Source: Elysia chlorotica
Taxonomy: Eukaryota; Mollusca; Gastropoda; Plakobranchidae
Assembly (NCBI GenBank): GCA_003991915.1
Contig: RQTK01000057.1
Span: forward strand, 879,431 to 943,430
Length of the DNA stretch: 64,000 bases
Direction of reading: 5' to 3'
Below are positions 1-12,900 of this stretch, one piece after another. The translations under genes and the position numbers were made by a program. Under the pieces are notes generated by a model. It did not search any database, was not told where the DNA came from, and saw only the letters and a list, made by a program, of their open reading frames with translations. Numbering within the stretch: the first letter of the stretch is position 1; each line of letters begins with the position of its first letter.

Positions 1-99
1 TTTGCCTAGAGCCAAGAAGAAGAAGGCAGCGGATCTTTGTAGCTATGTTAAGGTTGAATATAATGTGTTGTTATGGTCAGTTTTCGGAGGAAGAAACTG

Positions 100-250
100 T
101 TGTCTGGAGTCAGCACTATAGAGGCTATATTATGATTGGGCCCTAAGAATAGTTACTGATAATTTTATATGGTGCCGTAAAGAGACATTGACCCGGCCCT
201 AACCAGCAGGAGACAAATTCTGATTGTGGGATTTGAACTGAGAACCTTAC
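100..250 (+). repeat. SINE-like dispersed repeat, degraded copy 1
   Basis: It shares the order of blocks seen in the better copies at 60.4 kb and 63.8 kb: GTCAGCACTATA, a GGCTAT block, a GGGCCC(C)TAAGA block, AATTTTATatgGTGC and the CC-aACCAGCAGG block. It ends in a direct GATTTGAACTG-like segment. It is heavily diverged. Confidence 0.55.
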
Positions 251-356
251 AATCTGGAGACCAATGCCAGTGTGGAGCCAGTGTGTCCCCTGCTGCCCAT
301 GGTATTCTTAGCATTCTCTTCCAAAACTACATCTACACTGTTTCCATTTTCTTATG

Positions 357-470
357 ATTTGAAATTATATACAGTACAATTTGTGCTTAGCGGAGGAAGT
401 TGCCATTTTTCTTGTGTTTTGAAATTCAATATGCAGTACAATTTGTGCTTAGCGGAGGAAGTTGCCATTG
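357..470. repeat. Two-copy tandem repeat, about 58 bp unit
   Basis: The segment with TTTGAAAT..AT..CAGTACAATTTG followed by a TGCTTAGCGGAGGAAGTTGC block occurs twice in a row with few differences. It has no coding content that I can defend. Confidence 0.8.
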
Positions 471-3400
471 GACATCCCAAGGTTTGGTGAAAGTGTAGCA
501 ATTTTAAAATTAGCATGGTGCCTTTAAGATATTACAGTATTTGCTCTAATTTAAGCAAACGTCTTGCATGTCTTCTTTGTATTATTTTGCAATTGTACAA
601 TTTTAAACGGATTCATTGATCATTCCTTTTGATTTTAGTTGCCCTTTGCAATAAATCATACATTGGTTGATGAGCAGAGACCTTGATGTGCATTTGTACA
701 CTACATACATATGTATGTATTTAATTCAATGGGAGTTATATTAATGAAAAGGTGGAATTGGAAATAAAAATTAAACTCATCTTTTCAATCTGTAGAATAA
801 TTATTTATTTTCTTTCATACATTTTTAAATCACAAACATATACAGAGAATGCATATAACAAAATCCACCCACTTACACATTTAAAGTGAAAGCGGGTGTA
901 GTGAACAATTTTGAGAAGAAAAAGATTAAAATAATAATATTTGATACCTTAAGCAGAATTGTTAAAGGCATTAAAAAAATTGGTGCAAAAAAAAAAAATC
1001 CATTTTTTAAAATTAAGTCTGATATGTTTTGAGCATGCAAAATTGGTTAAAGTTAATTAGAAAGTCTTTGAAGCTAAAATCTTCCTGTTTGTTTATTTGC
1101 ATAAGATTTAAGGAGGAGTGTAAAATTGTTATATAGATTGAATTGGACAGCATCAGTATTAGACTTAATAAATACCCCTCATTTGTCTCTCTTCAACATA
1201 TTCATTGCAACAGAATTTTTTTCAAAAGTTCATATGCTTTCCCTTCTGACAAAAAAAGAGAATCTATTCAACTGATCTCAAAGACTATTTTATTCCAAAA
1301 CATCACATAAATACTTAATGGTACAGGGCCACACACAAAAAAGTAAAATATTCCATTACTAATGATTCACCAATTTTATCATAAATTTGTATAGAGTTGG
1401 ATACAAAAAATCTGAAATTAAAAAAAAAAAAGAGAGAGAGAAAATAAGAGCTGAGGTGCGATTGCATGAACAAACTCAAGTAAACAGATCTCATAGACAA
1501 TTTGGAATTAATCTCGCCTCTTCAAGACAAAGAAATGATAATATGCCAATGAAAAGAAAGTTCTTTTAACCCTCCCTCTGGCTTGTTAGAGGCCCCTAAC
1601 TGCCATGAAATTATCTCAAACCCAAAATTTAAAGACACAGAGACTAGATTTTTTTGGCCATTTATTACATATTCACATCAAAGATATTTTTCCAAGTGCA
1701 ATGGATAGTTTTCTTTCCCTTGGAACCTAAATCACAGGTGACTTTTGCATATTTGTAATGCAAACATAACTTACCACTTTAAGTTTTAAAACAGCATTGT
1801 TGAACATAATTGCATTAACATTATGTTTGTGGATATTGATGGATTCATAAATTATTTGATTGGACAATGAGCTGTCAGTTTAATGATTTGATAAAGTTAT
1901 GGATTTTGCATCAATGAAATGATCCTTGTTTATCCTGCGATGTGTGTCCTCATAAAAATGAACTGGGCAATCCCAGAGGGTTGTAGAGAGAAAAAGTCAA
2001 GGAAGAGGGACAAAACAGAGACAGTGAGGTTAATAATTCTATTAACAGAAAAAAAAGACAGGCAGAAAATACAAAGGGGAAGGGTATATACAATTTATGA
2101 TAAAAAGAAGGAACAAAAAATCTATGCCTACACCCATACATAAGTACCCTAAGTCATTTTTGTAAAATCAACAATGCTCTGGGGGATAACCTTACTGTTC
2201 TGAAAGTTCTTTATTACTCAAAAGAAAACAAAATTTGTAATCTTAAATCTATAACTTTTCCACAGATTAACATGAATTGAGAATGATAATATATAATGAA
2301 TATTTTCTGTAAATGAAGTGGTACAGTTCAGCATGACTGTTTTCAAATACTTGACTTTGCTTCTTTTCAAAGATCAACACATTGTTTGGTTTTGTCTTGA
2401 ATCTGATTTATTTGAATAGAAAATTGCATGTAACAACTTCCCCTTTTGGAATGATTGAGTGTTAATTTTTAACTTGAAAAAGCCACGCACAAAAAAGTTT
2501 TTTTTAATGGCACTATGTAACTGCAATTGGGTATCAGACCAACATCATTAAAATAATACTGATTGTCTTGATGATGCAGGCTGAAAAAAATTGATTGACA
2601 GAAGTGTAGGATGTTGCCAGAGTGACTGAACCCAGCAAAATAAAAACAGCAGGAATAAACAAAAAAATATAGCAAGTAAGCTTTTAAAAAATTATTTAAA
2701 TAATCCTGTGCCAATTTTCTCTCATTTAATGCACAAAAAACTGCTCCTAATAATAAAAAATCTTATACAATGTTGAAAAAATGCATTAGCACATCATGTT
2801 AAAGGGTGAACAATAAAAAAAAATGAATGTATAAAACTGAAGTTACTGTAAGATTGTTGCCAAAATATGGTGTGGTCTAATATTACCATTAAATTTGAAG
2901 CTATTTTTAAATAGAAGAATCCATTTCTGCAGTAACTGTTATATATGATGCCATGTGTAAAGCACAATATCAAGTGAAAGATCCAGTAGTTATTTTTGAA
3001 TTCTTTTACATTAAAACACAACATGAATTTTAAAATTAACAATAACTAGGCACCGTTAGGCACCAAAATTGAAGAGGATCCTAAAATAAACAGAATATAC
3101 ATTCATGAAACATTATATATACATTGCAATGTATCAGTACTCCACATATTAAAGAGGTACATTTTTGGCTTCTTTTATATAGAAGCAATTTAATGTTAGC
3201 AGCATAGTATATTAACAGAGGACCACAAAGTACCTTTTTTCCATGAAAGGCTATCACATTTCAATTGAGCAGCATTCTCATTCTCTACAAATCAAGAATC
3301 ATTACATTCATAAAGAGAAGCTGCAATAACTATGAGAAGAACAAACTTGAAAAGCACGAAAATTTTATATTTATAAATTGTTTCATGTCTACAAATGGTG

Positions 3401-4912
3401 TCAAAGAATAAAATATAGTGATATGCTGATAATTACATCTATTTCTGTCCCACTATCAATGCTCTGATATCAGACAATAAACTCTAATAATAGAATCAGT
3501 ATGGTACATAAATATAAACAAAGAAACTGTCACTATATAAATACAATGTACAAACCCCATTCGTCCACCGTGGAATCCTCTTGAGGACAGCCTAAAACGT
3601 AATGTTATGCAAATTTACATTTAACAGAGACGGCGGGTGCTTCAAAAATAATTCATATAAAGCCATATTTCATCTTAAACTGTGTTTACATAAGCAAATT
3701 CCACTATATTTCTATTCAGCAAAGCATGTTTTTATGTACATTATTATATATACAGTAAGGCACATATTTTTCATTCCTTCCTCATGACTGAATGTCATTA
3801 ATTATTTTCTAAACTAAAAGTTTAAACTAAAGTATACAGGGATTAGTACAAAAGTTGGTATGTTTATTTTGCCCCATCGCAAATTCTAAAAAAAAAAAAC
3901 CACTAACTCAATGTTAATATCAACATTGCTGAAATTCAGCTCAAGGAGTACAAAACCAAATAGCTGAAGAAAAAATGGGCTAGGGATTGAGTCAGAAATA
4001 ATTTGCTAATATTGTTGCTTTGTATTTCTATTGAGTAAAAGCTATAACAACTTTGACCACTTTTTTTGCTTTATAAAATATAAATTAACCTCAATAACAG
4101 GTTTGGGAAAAAATGAATTATAATTTCTTGAACCGGAAAGCATTACTTATCTCTTTCAAGAAAGATGATATCCATAAAGCCAGCCATACATTCATAGAAG
4201 GCTGAAAAGTTTAATAGTTTTTCATATATACTTTTTCACAAAAGAGAAAATCCATGTTGCACATAGAATATTTTTTGTGATTATTGAAAATGACATGTGT
4301 AAATATTTACCTTAAAAATAACAAACAAACAAACAAATATAAAAAAGAACAACAATGAATTAAATAAAGAATAGCATACGTTCTGTAACAATAAAATACT
4401 ACAAAGAACTTTAATATCAATAAGTCGTTTAGAAATGTAATTGGTGTACAGAGGTTGAGTTGCTTTAGAGCAACATATAATAATCGCAAAAGATGAATTT
4501 ACAGTATATATATCAAACCAGGTTTAATTTCAAGAAGAATTTAGCACAACATTATTTTGGCTATGTGACTTTATAATTATATAGGGAACACACGGTTTCA
4601 CCACTTAATTCAATTAGTAACTAAAGACACGGACGATGTCCATATTTTGGCATTAATGATAATAAGTAAGTACGCTTTAAATTCTCTGCACATTATCTGA
4701 GCCCATTCGCACTGAATGACTAAAAAATGATGATTAACAAGTTATAATTTATAAATATAATTACAAGCGCTGTTTTTCAAAACAATATTCATGTCACAAT
4801 AAAGAAGGCATTCACAATATATGGCAACTTTGAGATAATGCCTATTTCACTGGTGTAATAATTTTTCGATTGGACTGGACAGAAGCAGTTTTTCTAACTG
4901 CAGGTAGGATCT

Positions 4913-4948
4913 CTAACGTCTTCGTAATGGTAGCCTCTCTTTTATCAT
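4913..4948 (-). CDS. RNF31: RNF31 terminal coding exon (C-terminal tail)
   Basis: The acceptor TTTGCAG precedes it. The in-phase reading gives [11 protein letters not shown] and stop TAG. The short basic end resembles the RRR-rich end of human HOIP. A longer open frame here is out of phase with the upstream exon. Confidence 0.85.
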   Translation of the reverse strand: MIKERLPLRRR

Positions 4949-5100
4949 CTGCAAACCAAAAAACAAAGACAATTAGTAAATTATGTCTCGTATTTTCAGC
5001 TCAAAAGAGACACAACTAATGTGTTAAAAAAAAACTCGGTCTCTAACCAACTCGGCCTACACCACATGTCTGTCTGTCTGTCTGCATGTGTGTGTGTATG

Positions 5101-5169
<69 letters not shown>

Positions 5170-6827
5170 CTATATATATAACATATTGCTTTGACTAATG
5201 CCAACACCTTTATACATCCCCTTCAACACCCTCTCTCCCTCACCACACACAGACTTTCTTTTGCCAGAATAACTATTTTACCTTGACTAGGTTTGCTTTG
5301 TAGACCTCAGGAGTGTCTCTCGCTCTGAGAGGTGGAGTTTGCAAATCATATCTGGTCAACAATGTTTCCATTTCATCTTTGGACATGAGTGAAACGGGGT
5401 CCAGGCTTTGGCTGTTGATTAACACTACCAGATATTCCTTATAGTGGTTCCTGAAAATTACAGAAATTATTTATTTTAAATCATTAGTTTAACTTTTTCA
5501 GGGTAATGAACTGTTGTAAAACCAAGCAGACATCAGCACCAAGAAAAGGTTAAAATGTATATTTAAGTTTCTTAACTTTCTTTCTTTTCGACATATAAGT
5601 TTTTAAAAAAAATGTTGATTGAATATTTCTTGTTTCATACAATTTTTGACAAAACATTGGTAACTGCCTGTCAGAAAAGTAGTATAGGGTGGTCCTTTGG
5701 GGAATTTAGCTAATTTCAGATTTGGCTAATGTCTCTATAAAATAAAAGCTTAAATAAAAATAACAGTTGGCTACAAAAGTCTAAACATGTAAACTACTTA
5801 CAATAGGGAATGTCATTTAAAAAAAAAATGTGTAGCACTGTGTTAGAGGGATATAAGTTTTGTTCAACAAGCAGAAACCTCATAGAGAAGAGCCATATTG
5901 TTTTAAATATTTGTTTCTATGTTTTCATTTCAAGAATAAAATTTTTGCTCATTTGAGCATTAACCTTTCCCATTCACGCTGCACACATGCTGTGCAGATC
6001 AATATGCTGTTGTGATAGCACTTTTTTTTGTTGATCTGCACACCTTCCTTTTCAAAATAATAAAAATCAAAGCTTGTACTTTAAAAATTGTTTGAAAATC
6101 CCCCAAAATAGAGTGCACACAAGGAGCAGGCTTTAAACCATGCGACGTCAAAAGCTTAATTATTCCTCTGAGGGTGCTATTGCTTGACGTGCTAACAAAA
6201 TCCTACATCAGAGCTTATCATTTCCAACTCAGTTACATGGCACTTGGTAAAAATCATATTCCTTACACCCTCAGAAGTTTGTTTGCTTTACTGCTTGAAG
6301 TCCAACCTCAGCACTATATAGGCTGTATTGTTGATGGGCTCACAGGCCCCAAGATTGACGCATGATAATTTTATGTGCTGCCACCCACGAGACATGGCGA
6401 AGAGACTTGGACTCATGTCTCAGCTGGTCACATTATACTGACACCGACAAAACCAGTAGACTCTCAGAAGTAAACGGTACTCACTCGCAGAGTCCAGCCC
6501 CTCCTTGCAGAGCGTCTCGACCACATTTCTCATCCCGGTTTCCCTCCCCGTCAAACTCCTTTTGCTCCACCACTGGACAATGGGCCCGGTCCAACTGGTC
6601 GGCAGGGGCAGCCACATTGAAAGTCACTGTGTGTTTCTACGAGATAAAATGAGCAATGTATGAACAGGTCAGAGAAATTTGCATGAGAGGGGCAAGGTTT
6701 CTTTGTGATATAACTTTCAGAAAAAATTGCTTTTAAGGCATCCACAGGATTTCTACTGCTGCGACCTTCTTGAAGTATTCATTATTATTTTTCACCATAT
6801 TCTCAAGATAAAAAGGAGAGAAAGAAT

Positions 6828-6895
<68 letters not shown>

Positions 6896-6920
6896 TAGAG
6901 AGTGAGAGAAAGAGAAACAA

Positions 6921-6952
<32 letters not shown>

Positions 6953-9900
6953 TCAGAAAGACAGAGAGAGAGAGAGAGAGATGGTAGATTATGCTGTATC
7001 AAAGGATAAACATTAAATTAATATATATTGGTTGCCTCCTATTCTTATATAACATATTTTTTTTAGAATCTAGGTACATAATAATCCATAGGACATGTTT
7101 TACTTACCTCCAACAATGTCTGCAACTGTTTCACTGTGTAGTCTCGGAGAAAAGAGAAACAGTCACGGGGACAATGGCAGTGAAGGCCCAAGTTTTTGCA
7201 AAGCTTGTATCTTACGCACATCTGTTTCGGGAAAATTGAAACATATGAAATTAAGGAAAATACATTGAGGAGATCCATACAAGTTAAACATACATTGGTG
7301 TGAATTTGCATCTGTGCTTTATAATAGAGAGAAAATAAAAATGTTTTACTTCCCTATGTAGTAATCTAAATATCCATTTGTTATTATTATTATTTATTGC
7401 GCAAATTAACTCAGCACATTTAAAACTAAAAACCTCTATGACCAATCTCACATTTTTGTGATGATAGGGCTCGTTGCACCCACTGCAGAACTCGTGGCCG
7501 CACTGGGGACACTTGAAGTGCATGCAGCCACCCTTGGCCAGGGCAAACCTCATCTTGCAGGCTGGGCAGTCTGGAAAGAAGAAGGACTAATATTAAACAT
7601 CTCCACTCAAACTAGTTGCTGTAGCTAAGTCATTGTATTTGAAGCAGTCTCACAAAGTGATTTCTAGGTCTTGAATTCATTAAGTGGATATAATTTTTAG
7701 ATAGATATTTTTATACGCCCTAACTTCCAGAAGATGCTCATACAAAGAAATAGTGAAGTATAATTATTAAGAGTTTTCACAGATTTGGCATTTTACACCA
7801 GGCAAAATACTAAATGCCAATAAAGCATGGTTAAGCAAGCAAGTTTTTACTTCACATTTTAATAAATATCTTCTCTAAAACTTCTATTTTGGGCCAAAAA
7901 ACTTCTTCAAATGTATCTGGAATCTCACGATAAGATATTGAGGTACTAAAAATTTTCTGCATTTTCACCAGGCAGAATACTTAATATCAATAAAGCACAG
8001 TTAAGCATACAAGTTTTTACATCAGATTTTAATAAATGTCTTCTCTAAAACTTCTACTTCAAATGTATCTGGAATCTCATGATAAGATATTAAGGTATTA
8101 AAAATGTCTGTATTTTTATTTCATTTGTCTTCTTTAATTTCTTGTTGAACAAAGCGGTCCTAATCTTACACTGGTGTCTTGCTACCAAGTCTGAGAAACT
8201 ACTTAATAAATAAGCCTGCCTAATCAAACTTACCAATGCCATTCTCATCCAAATGTTTGGCCAAGCCAACCGACTGGTTTGTAGGGTCGTTGTCTACTTT
8301 CCATTGACTAAACTCTTCACACGTCAAGCCCTCATGCTGATCTTCCCACTGAAACAAAGGCAACAACAATACATTAGGAGATCAGTATAAAAAACTGCGT
8401 GCTAGTGAAGATTTTCATGTCAGAGTTCTTAATTTTTATACTGGAAAAGTGAGAATATAATCGATGTTTTGCTAAAAACAATGCGCACAAATAAAAATAC
8501 AGACTAACATTTATTAAGGGAGAAAAATGATAGAAAATATCCACAGATAAATACAAGAGAAAAAGATTTATTTATCACACACAAGCCAATTAGAAACACA
8601 AAAACCTCAAGCACTGCACAAGAAAGTTATTTAGGTATAGCTGCTTCAATTGAATAATATTGTTGGTAAATGATAAAACAATTTATAGAAGAAAAAAAAA
8701 TGAGTGTACAAAGCACATTGTTTATAAATATTGTACACAGAAATGTTTTCCATTAGTCCCATATACTTCACCTGTTTCTTGCAGTTGAAGCAAGTTCTTT
8801 CACCACAGCGTGGACAAGTCATCCTCAACTGACCCCCAAGATTCTCAGCCAGGAATCCTTCAGCACACTACATGGCAGGAGGAGGAAAAGAATATGTGTA
8901 ATGATTTGGGAATATAAACTGAAAAAGGCATACAGAATCAGCAACACATTAGCAATATTTTCAGGGAATCCGGGAAGGGTGAAAAAAAAAAAAAAAAGCT
9001 ACAACAGCATTAATTTGTGAATAAAATGCTAGCATGGCATTTGATATAGTATGCTGTTTAATTTTTATTGCATGGTGTTATTAAAAAGCGCTCTTGTCAG
9101 TCCCATGTAGAGCAAATAAAAAGACAAGTGAGCGAGCATTTGTGCACTATGCACCTGTTGTTTGGAATTCCCTGCCTTTATTTTAATGAAAACACTGAAT
9201 ATGGAAATTTTTTCTAGAAATTTCTTAGTCTGTCTCCTTGTTTTTATTTCTCAAATATCGACTTTGACTACTAGAAATCGGTGGCTCACAGAGACCCCTG
9301 ATGTACAGGCAAGGGTACAAAAAAAGGGTTAAAGATTAAATTTGGAGGCTTCTTAAGAGCAATTTTCAAGAACATTGTATGGTCTAAATGTGACATGAAC
9401 ACGGGCAAGTTGAAAATATGCCCGATGAGATAGAGGGAATAGTTACTCACATGTGCACACCACCTGAATAAATCCATTTTCTGAAGATGCCAGTCCCTGA
9501 ATTTTGTCTCAAACAGATCACGCAGATCTTGGCCTATCATTGGCTTAAGCTGATGGACAAAGAGAAAAAAAGTTGAGGTGAACTGCACATAAAACAATTG
9601 CCTGTGAGGAGGGAAAGTAGGTTGAAAGAATACGAGCGAAACAATGAGCAAAGAGAGAAACACAAGTATTCACAGAGTTATGTGTGATTTGTTTTGTTAT
9701 TTCGTTGTTTAACGTCCAGCGTCAGCAATATATAGGCTATATAATGGTTATGAGTAGCAATTTAAAATGAAACTGAAACACTGTGATTTTCAGAAGGTTT
9801 GCTAAAGCAGAGTTCTTTGAACTTCATTCCTAATTTTGGTGTAGGTGTAAAACTAAATTAAAACAGTTAAAATAATAGCCATTATCTTTTATAGCTGAAT

Positions 9901-12900
9901 GCAATAGCTTATTTAAATTGCTTTATCGTGATTTGATCCCAATTTATGTATTGCATTTCTGATTTAGTGGTGGTGCATTTCTCAATCTCTGGTTATTCCT
10001 GAAACATATCATTTCATCTTACTACTAACCATAAAATCTTGAAATAGATAACATGTATATATATATATATACATATATACATTATGCATTTTGCCATGGG
10101 CCTCCAATATATTTAAAATTTGTTTGAGCAGTAAACACATCACAACTGACCTGCATGCCCAGAAACTGCAGGTAATTCGAGGCTTCGTCCAGATCACTGA
10201 GGTCGGGCAGGGAGCACTGGGGACACACCCAGTGACGCACATGCTTCTCTCTGATGGCAACCTCAAAGTGAGAGACAAAGCATTCTTGGCACAGTCGACA
10301 CTGACAAGTATTCAAGTTGTAAATCTGCAGAGATAAATAAGAGAGTAAATAAGATAAATTGATGCATTCTCTTGTTTCCTACTGGTTGGGTGGGTGTCAG
10401 TATAATGTGACCAACTGAGACAAGAGCCTTGGTATTCCCACACAGTTTCTGTGGGGCAGCATGTAAAATTGTTAGATACTATTCTTGTGACCCATATAGC
10501 CTTGCCGCTGGATTTAAGAAACATTGTTTCCACTAAGTCATATTTTTTTTCCTTAAGGCATCTTTAGAACAACACTATGACAGTGATTCGATGAAGTGGG
10601 TCCCTGTTGTAAGTCAGTTGCTGAATAATTATAATTAAGTAGAAAGATTACTAGAAATCATTTGTAGAGACACAATAGTTTAACTTTCTTGTAAACGCCT
10701 GAGGGTTAAGAATGCAACTCAAGAATAGATCTAAATCAGTACTTGACAATCTAGATCTATAAAGGATCTCACCAACAGCAAAACAACAGCGATCACCATG
10801 GCAAGATGTTACAACATAATTAAAAACACTCCTCTCTCTACAAAAAAAAACATCAATCAATCTTCTTCACTCTACTGTGCTCTGCTGTCATATACACAAA
10901 GCACAGATCTAAAAGTCTCTAGGCCTACCTAGCAATCTCAAGAAAGGCTAGCTTACTTAATTATTCATTAACACTAGTCATTCCCTCTCTTCTTGAGAGG
11001 GTGGACAACTACAACCAAAAAACATGCGGCTTCAATGCTCAAAGCGGGACAAAATGGAATTTTTTATATCGTGGGCGAGACAAGGTATCAAAAAGCGGGA
11101 CTGTCCCGCGAATTGCGGGATGATTGGCAGCTCTGGCTATGGAGAAAGGCTAATTAAACTTCAACTAGTTTCTAGTAGTTTCTCCAAGCAGGTAACAGCC
11201 GATTTGGTGAACACTACTATGTAATAGACCACGTGTATGCAAATTCACATATACCAATAGCAATAAGACACTCATGGCAGGTTCAATACTAATATTTATG
11301 CTGTGGATATCTTAGATATGATCAAGACAATGCATTCTCTAGTTTACTGTGTAGCGCATTGTCTTTTTCTTTTCTCAGATAACTATCTTAATATATATAT
11401 CACAGTGTTTTAACTGAGAATGGAGGAAGAATATTCTCAGCAGATATCTAAAATTTTTGTGATCTGACAAATCTCAGGTCCATTATTTAATCATTTAACA
11501 AAACAGAACAAATCATATTTCAAAGGAATACCAGACAGAGAATATTTACCTTTTTTTTTTTTTTACTATATATTCTGAGATTTTTCAAGAAGCATAGCAT
11601 GCATATGATGTAGGTAAAAAAAAAAAAAGGGTACCTTGTTCATTGGGAATCTGCCAAAGCAAATCTGACACTCCTGTCTCAAATAAGCCAGGGCACTGGC
11701 TCTGTCTTGACAGTCCCTCACAGCCTCCACAATGTCCTCGAGGGTCACACGGCCCTCGTCCAAGTCTTCTTGAATCTCTGCATCCTGGTCCAGGATCTTG
11801 ATCACCATGTCTGCTCTTCCCCAGCTGTGCAGCCTGCCTTCCACGTAGATCATACGCACTCTCCTCTGACATGCACAAAGAGATAGAGAACATGTTATTT
11901 CAATGGAGTCGTGGTGATTTTTACCAGCATTGCTCATGAAATTGCACTTTTTGGTTGTTGTTTTTTCTAAAATTCATTTTTTTTTTTAAGCAACTAAGAA
12001 AGAATAACAAATTTTGCAGGCTTGAAAACTTTAGCTTTTTATCTTTCAAATAAAAGGTTTACACTCAACCCTTACATGTACACAATGTAACTTTGTTGAG
12101 TTTGCTCTAAAAGCTTTTAACATACTTCAGAGTTTAGCAAATATTTCTGTTTAATTCGATCACATTGGACAGCTAAAAATTGAAGAAAAAAGGAATGAAG
12201 GGGGATTTAAAGTCTATCTTGTTTGCTTTGGCTTTCCTAGATAAAAAGGCTGGGACAAATAATCTGGAAATTTCACTTTTTTATATATTTCTTTTCTTTT
12301 CCGAAAGAAAATAAATATCTACCTTGGCATGAATATAGCATTAAGCTCAAAAACCAAAATTGGGATTAATTTTTTTATGTGCACCATAGATCAGTTTGAG
12401 GAGTGGCAGAAAGAATACAACCCGATCCTTTGTATTTATCCTTACTTATTCCTCCACAATTATACTTTCAGGGGTCATCAATTGACTATGAAAGTTCAAT
12501 CCTTTAACATTTTTTTCATTCTATTTGTTAAAGCATATCACACACATACATTAACATATAGGGAAAAAAATGGCAATAGACCTTTGCACAGTAATACTAA
12601 AGCTTTACCTCTGTGTCTACCGTCTTGTCTCTCATCATGTCTTGAAACTGCTGGTGACCGATGACGCTCGTGGAGAAGCTCTGATAGGGATCCACTGCTC
12701 CAGCACTGCTCCTCACCAGGTTTGCTGTCACAGTTTTACTGGCTTCCGACACTATTACACTCCCAAGACCTGCCAATATGTTTTGGATGTGACTGACACT
12801 GGAAGAAATGGATGCTGTAGACACCGCTACCGTCAGAGGAGGTTTGGTCCCGACAGTTCCTGGGGTGGCTGGAGAATCATTCTGCTGCTGCCAGACTCGA

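Larger units (their letters stand above)
1..4912. other. Downstream flank / probable 3' UTR of RNF31
   Basis: This is AT-rich sequence with no supportable coding exon on either strand. Because RNF31 ends at 4913 on the minus strand, the right part is probably its 3' UTR. Many possible minus-strand AATAAA signals (TTTATT on the plus strand) exist, so I could not place the poly(A) site. The left end holds a degraded SINE-like copy and a short tandem repeat, listed separately. Confidence 0.5.

Noticed and set aside
4854-4948. Longer open frame in the last RNF31 exon ([14 protein letters not shown])
   Set aside because: It is out of phase with the AAG|GTAAAA donor of the previous exon; the in-phase frame stops after 11 codons.
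6733-7002. Ser/Leu-rich and Arg/Glu-rich frames over GA/CT repeats, also at 33.5, 42.3, 42.6, 49.5 and 63.2 kb
   Set aside because: These are microsatellite translations, not genes.
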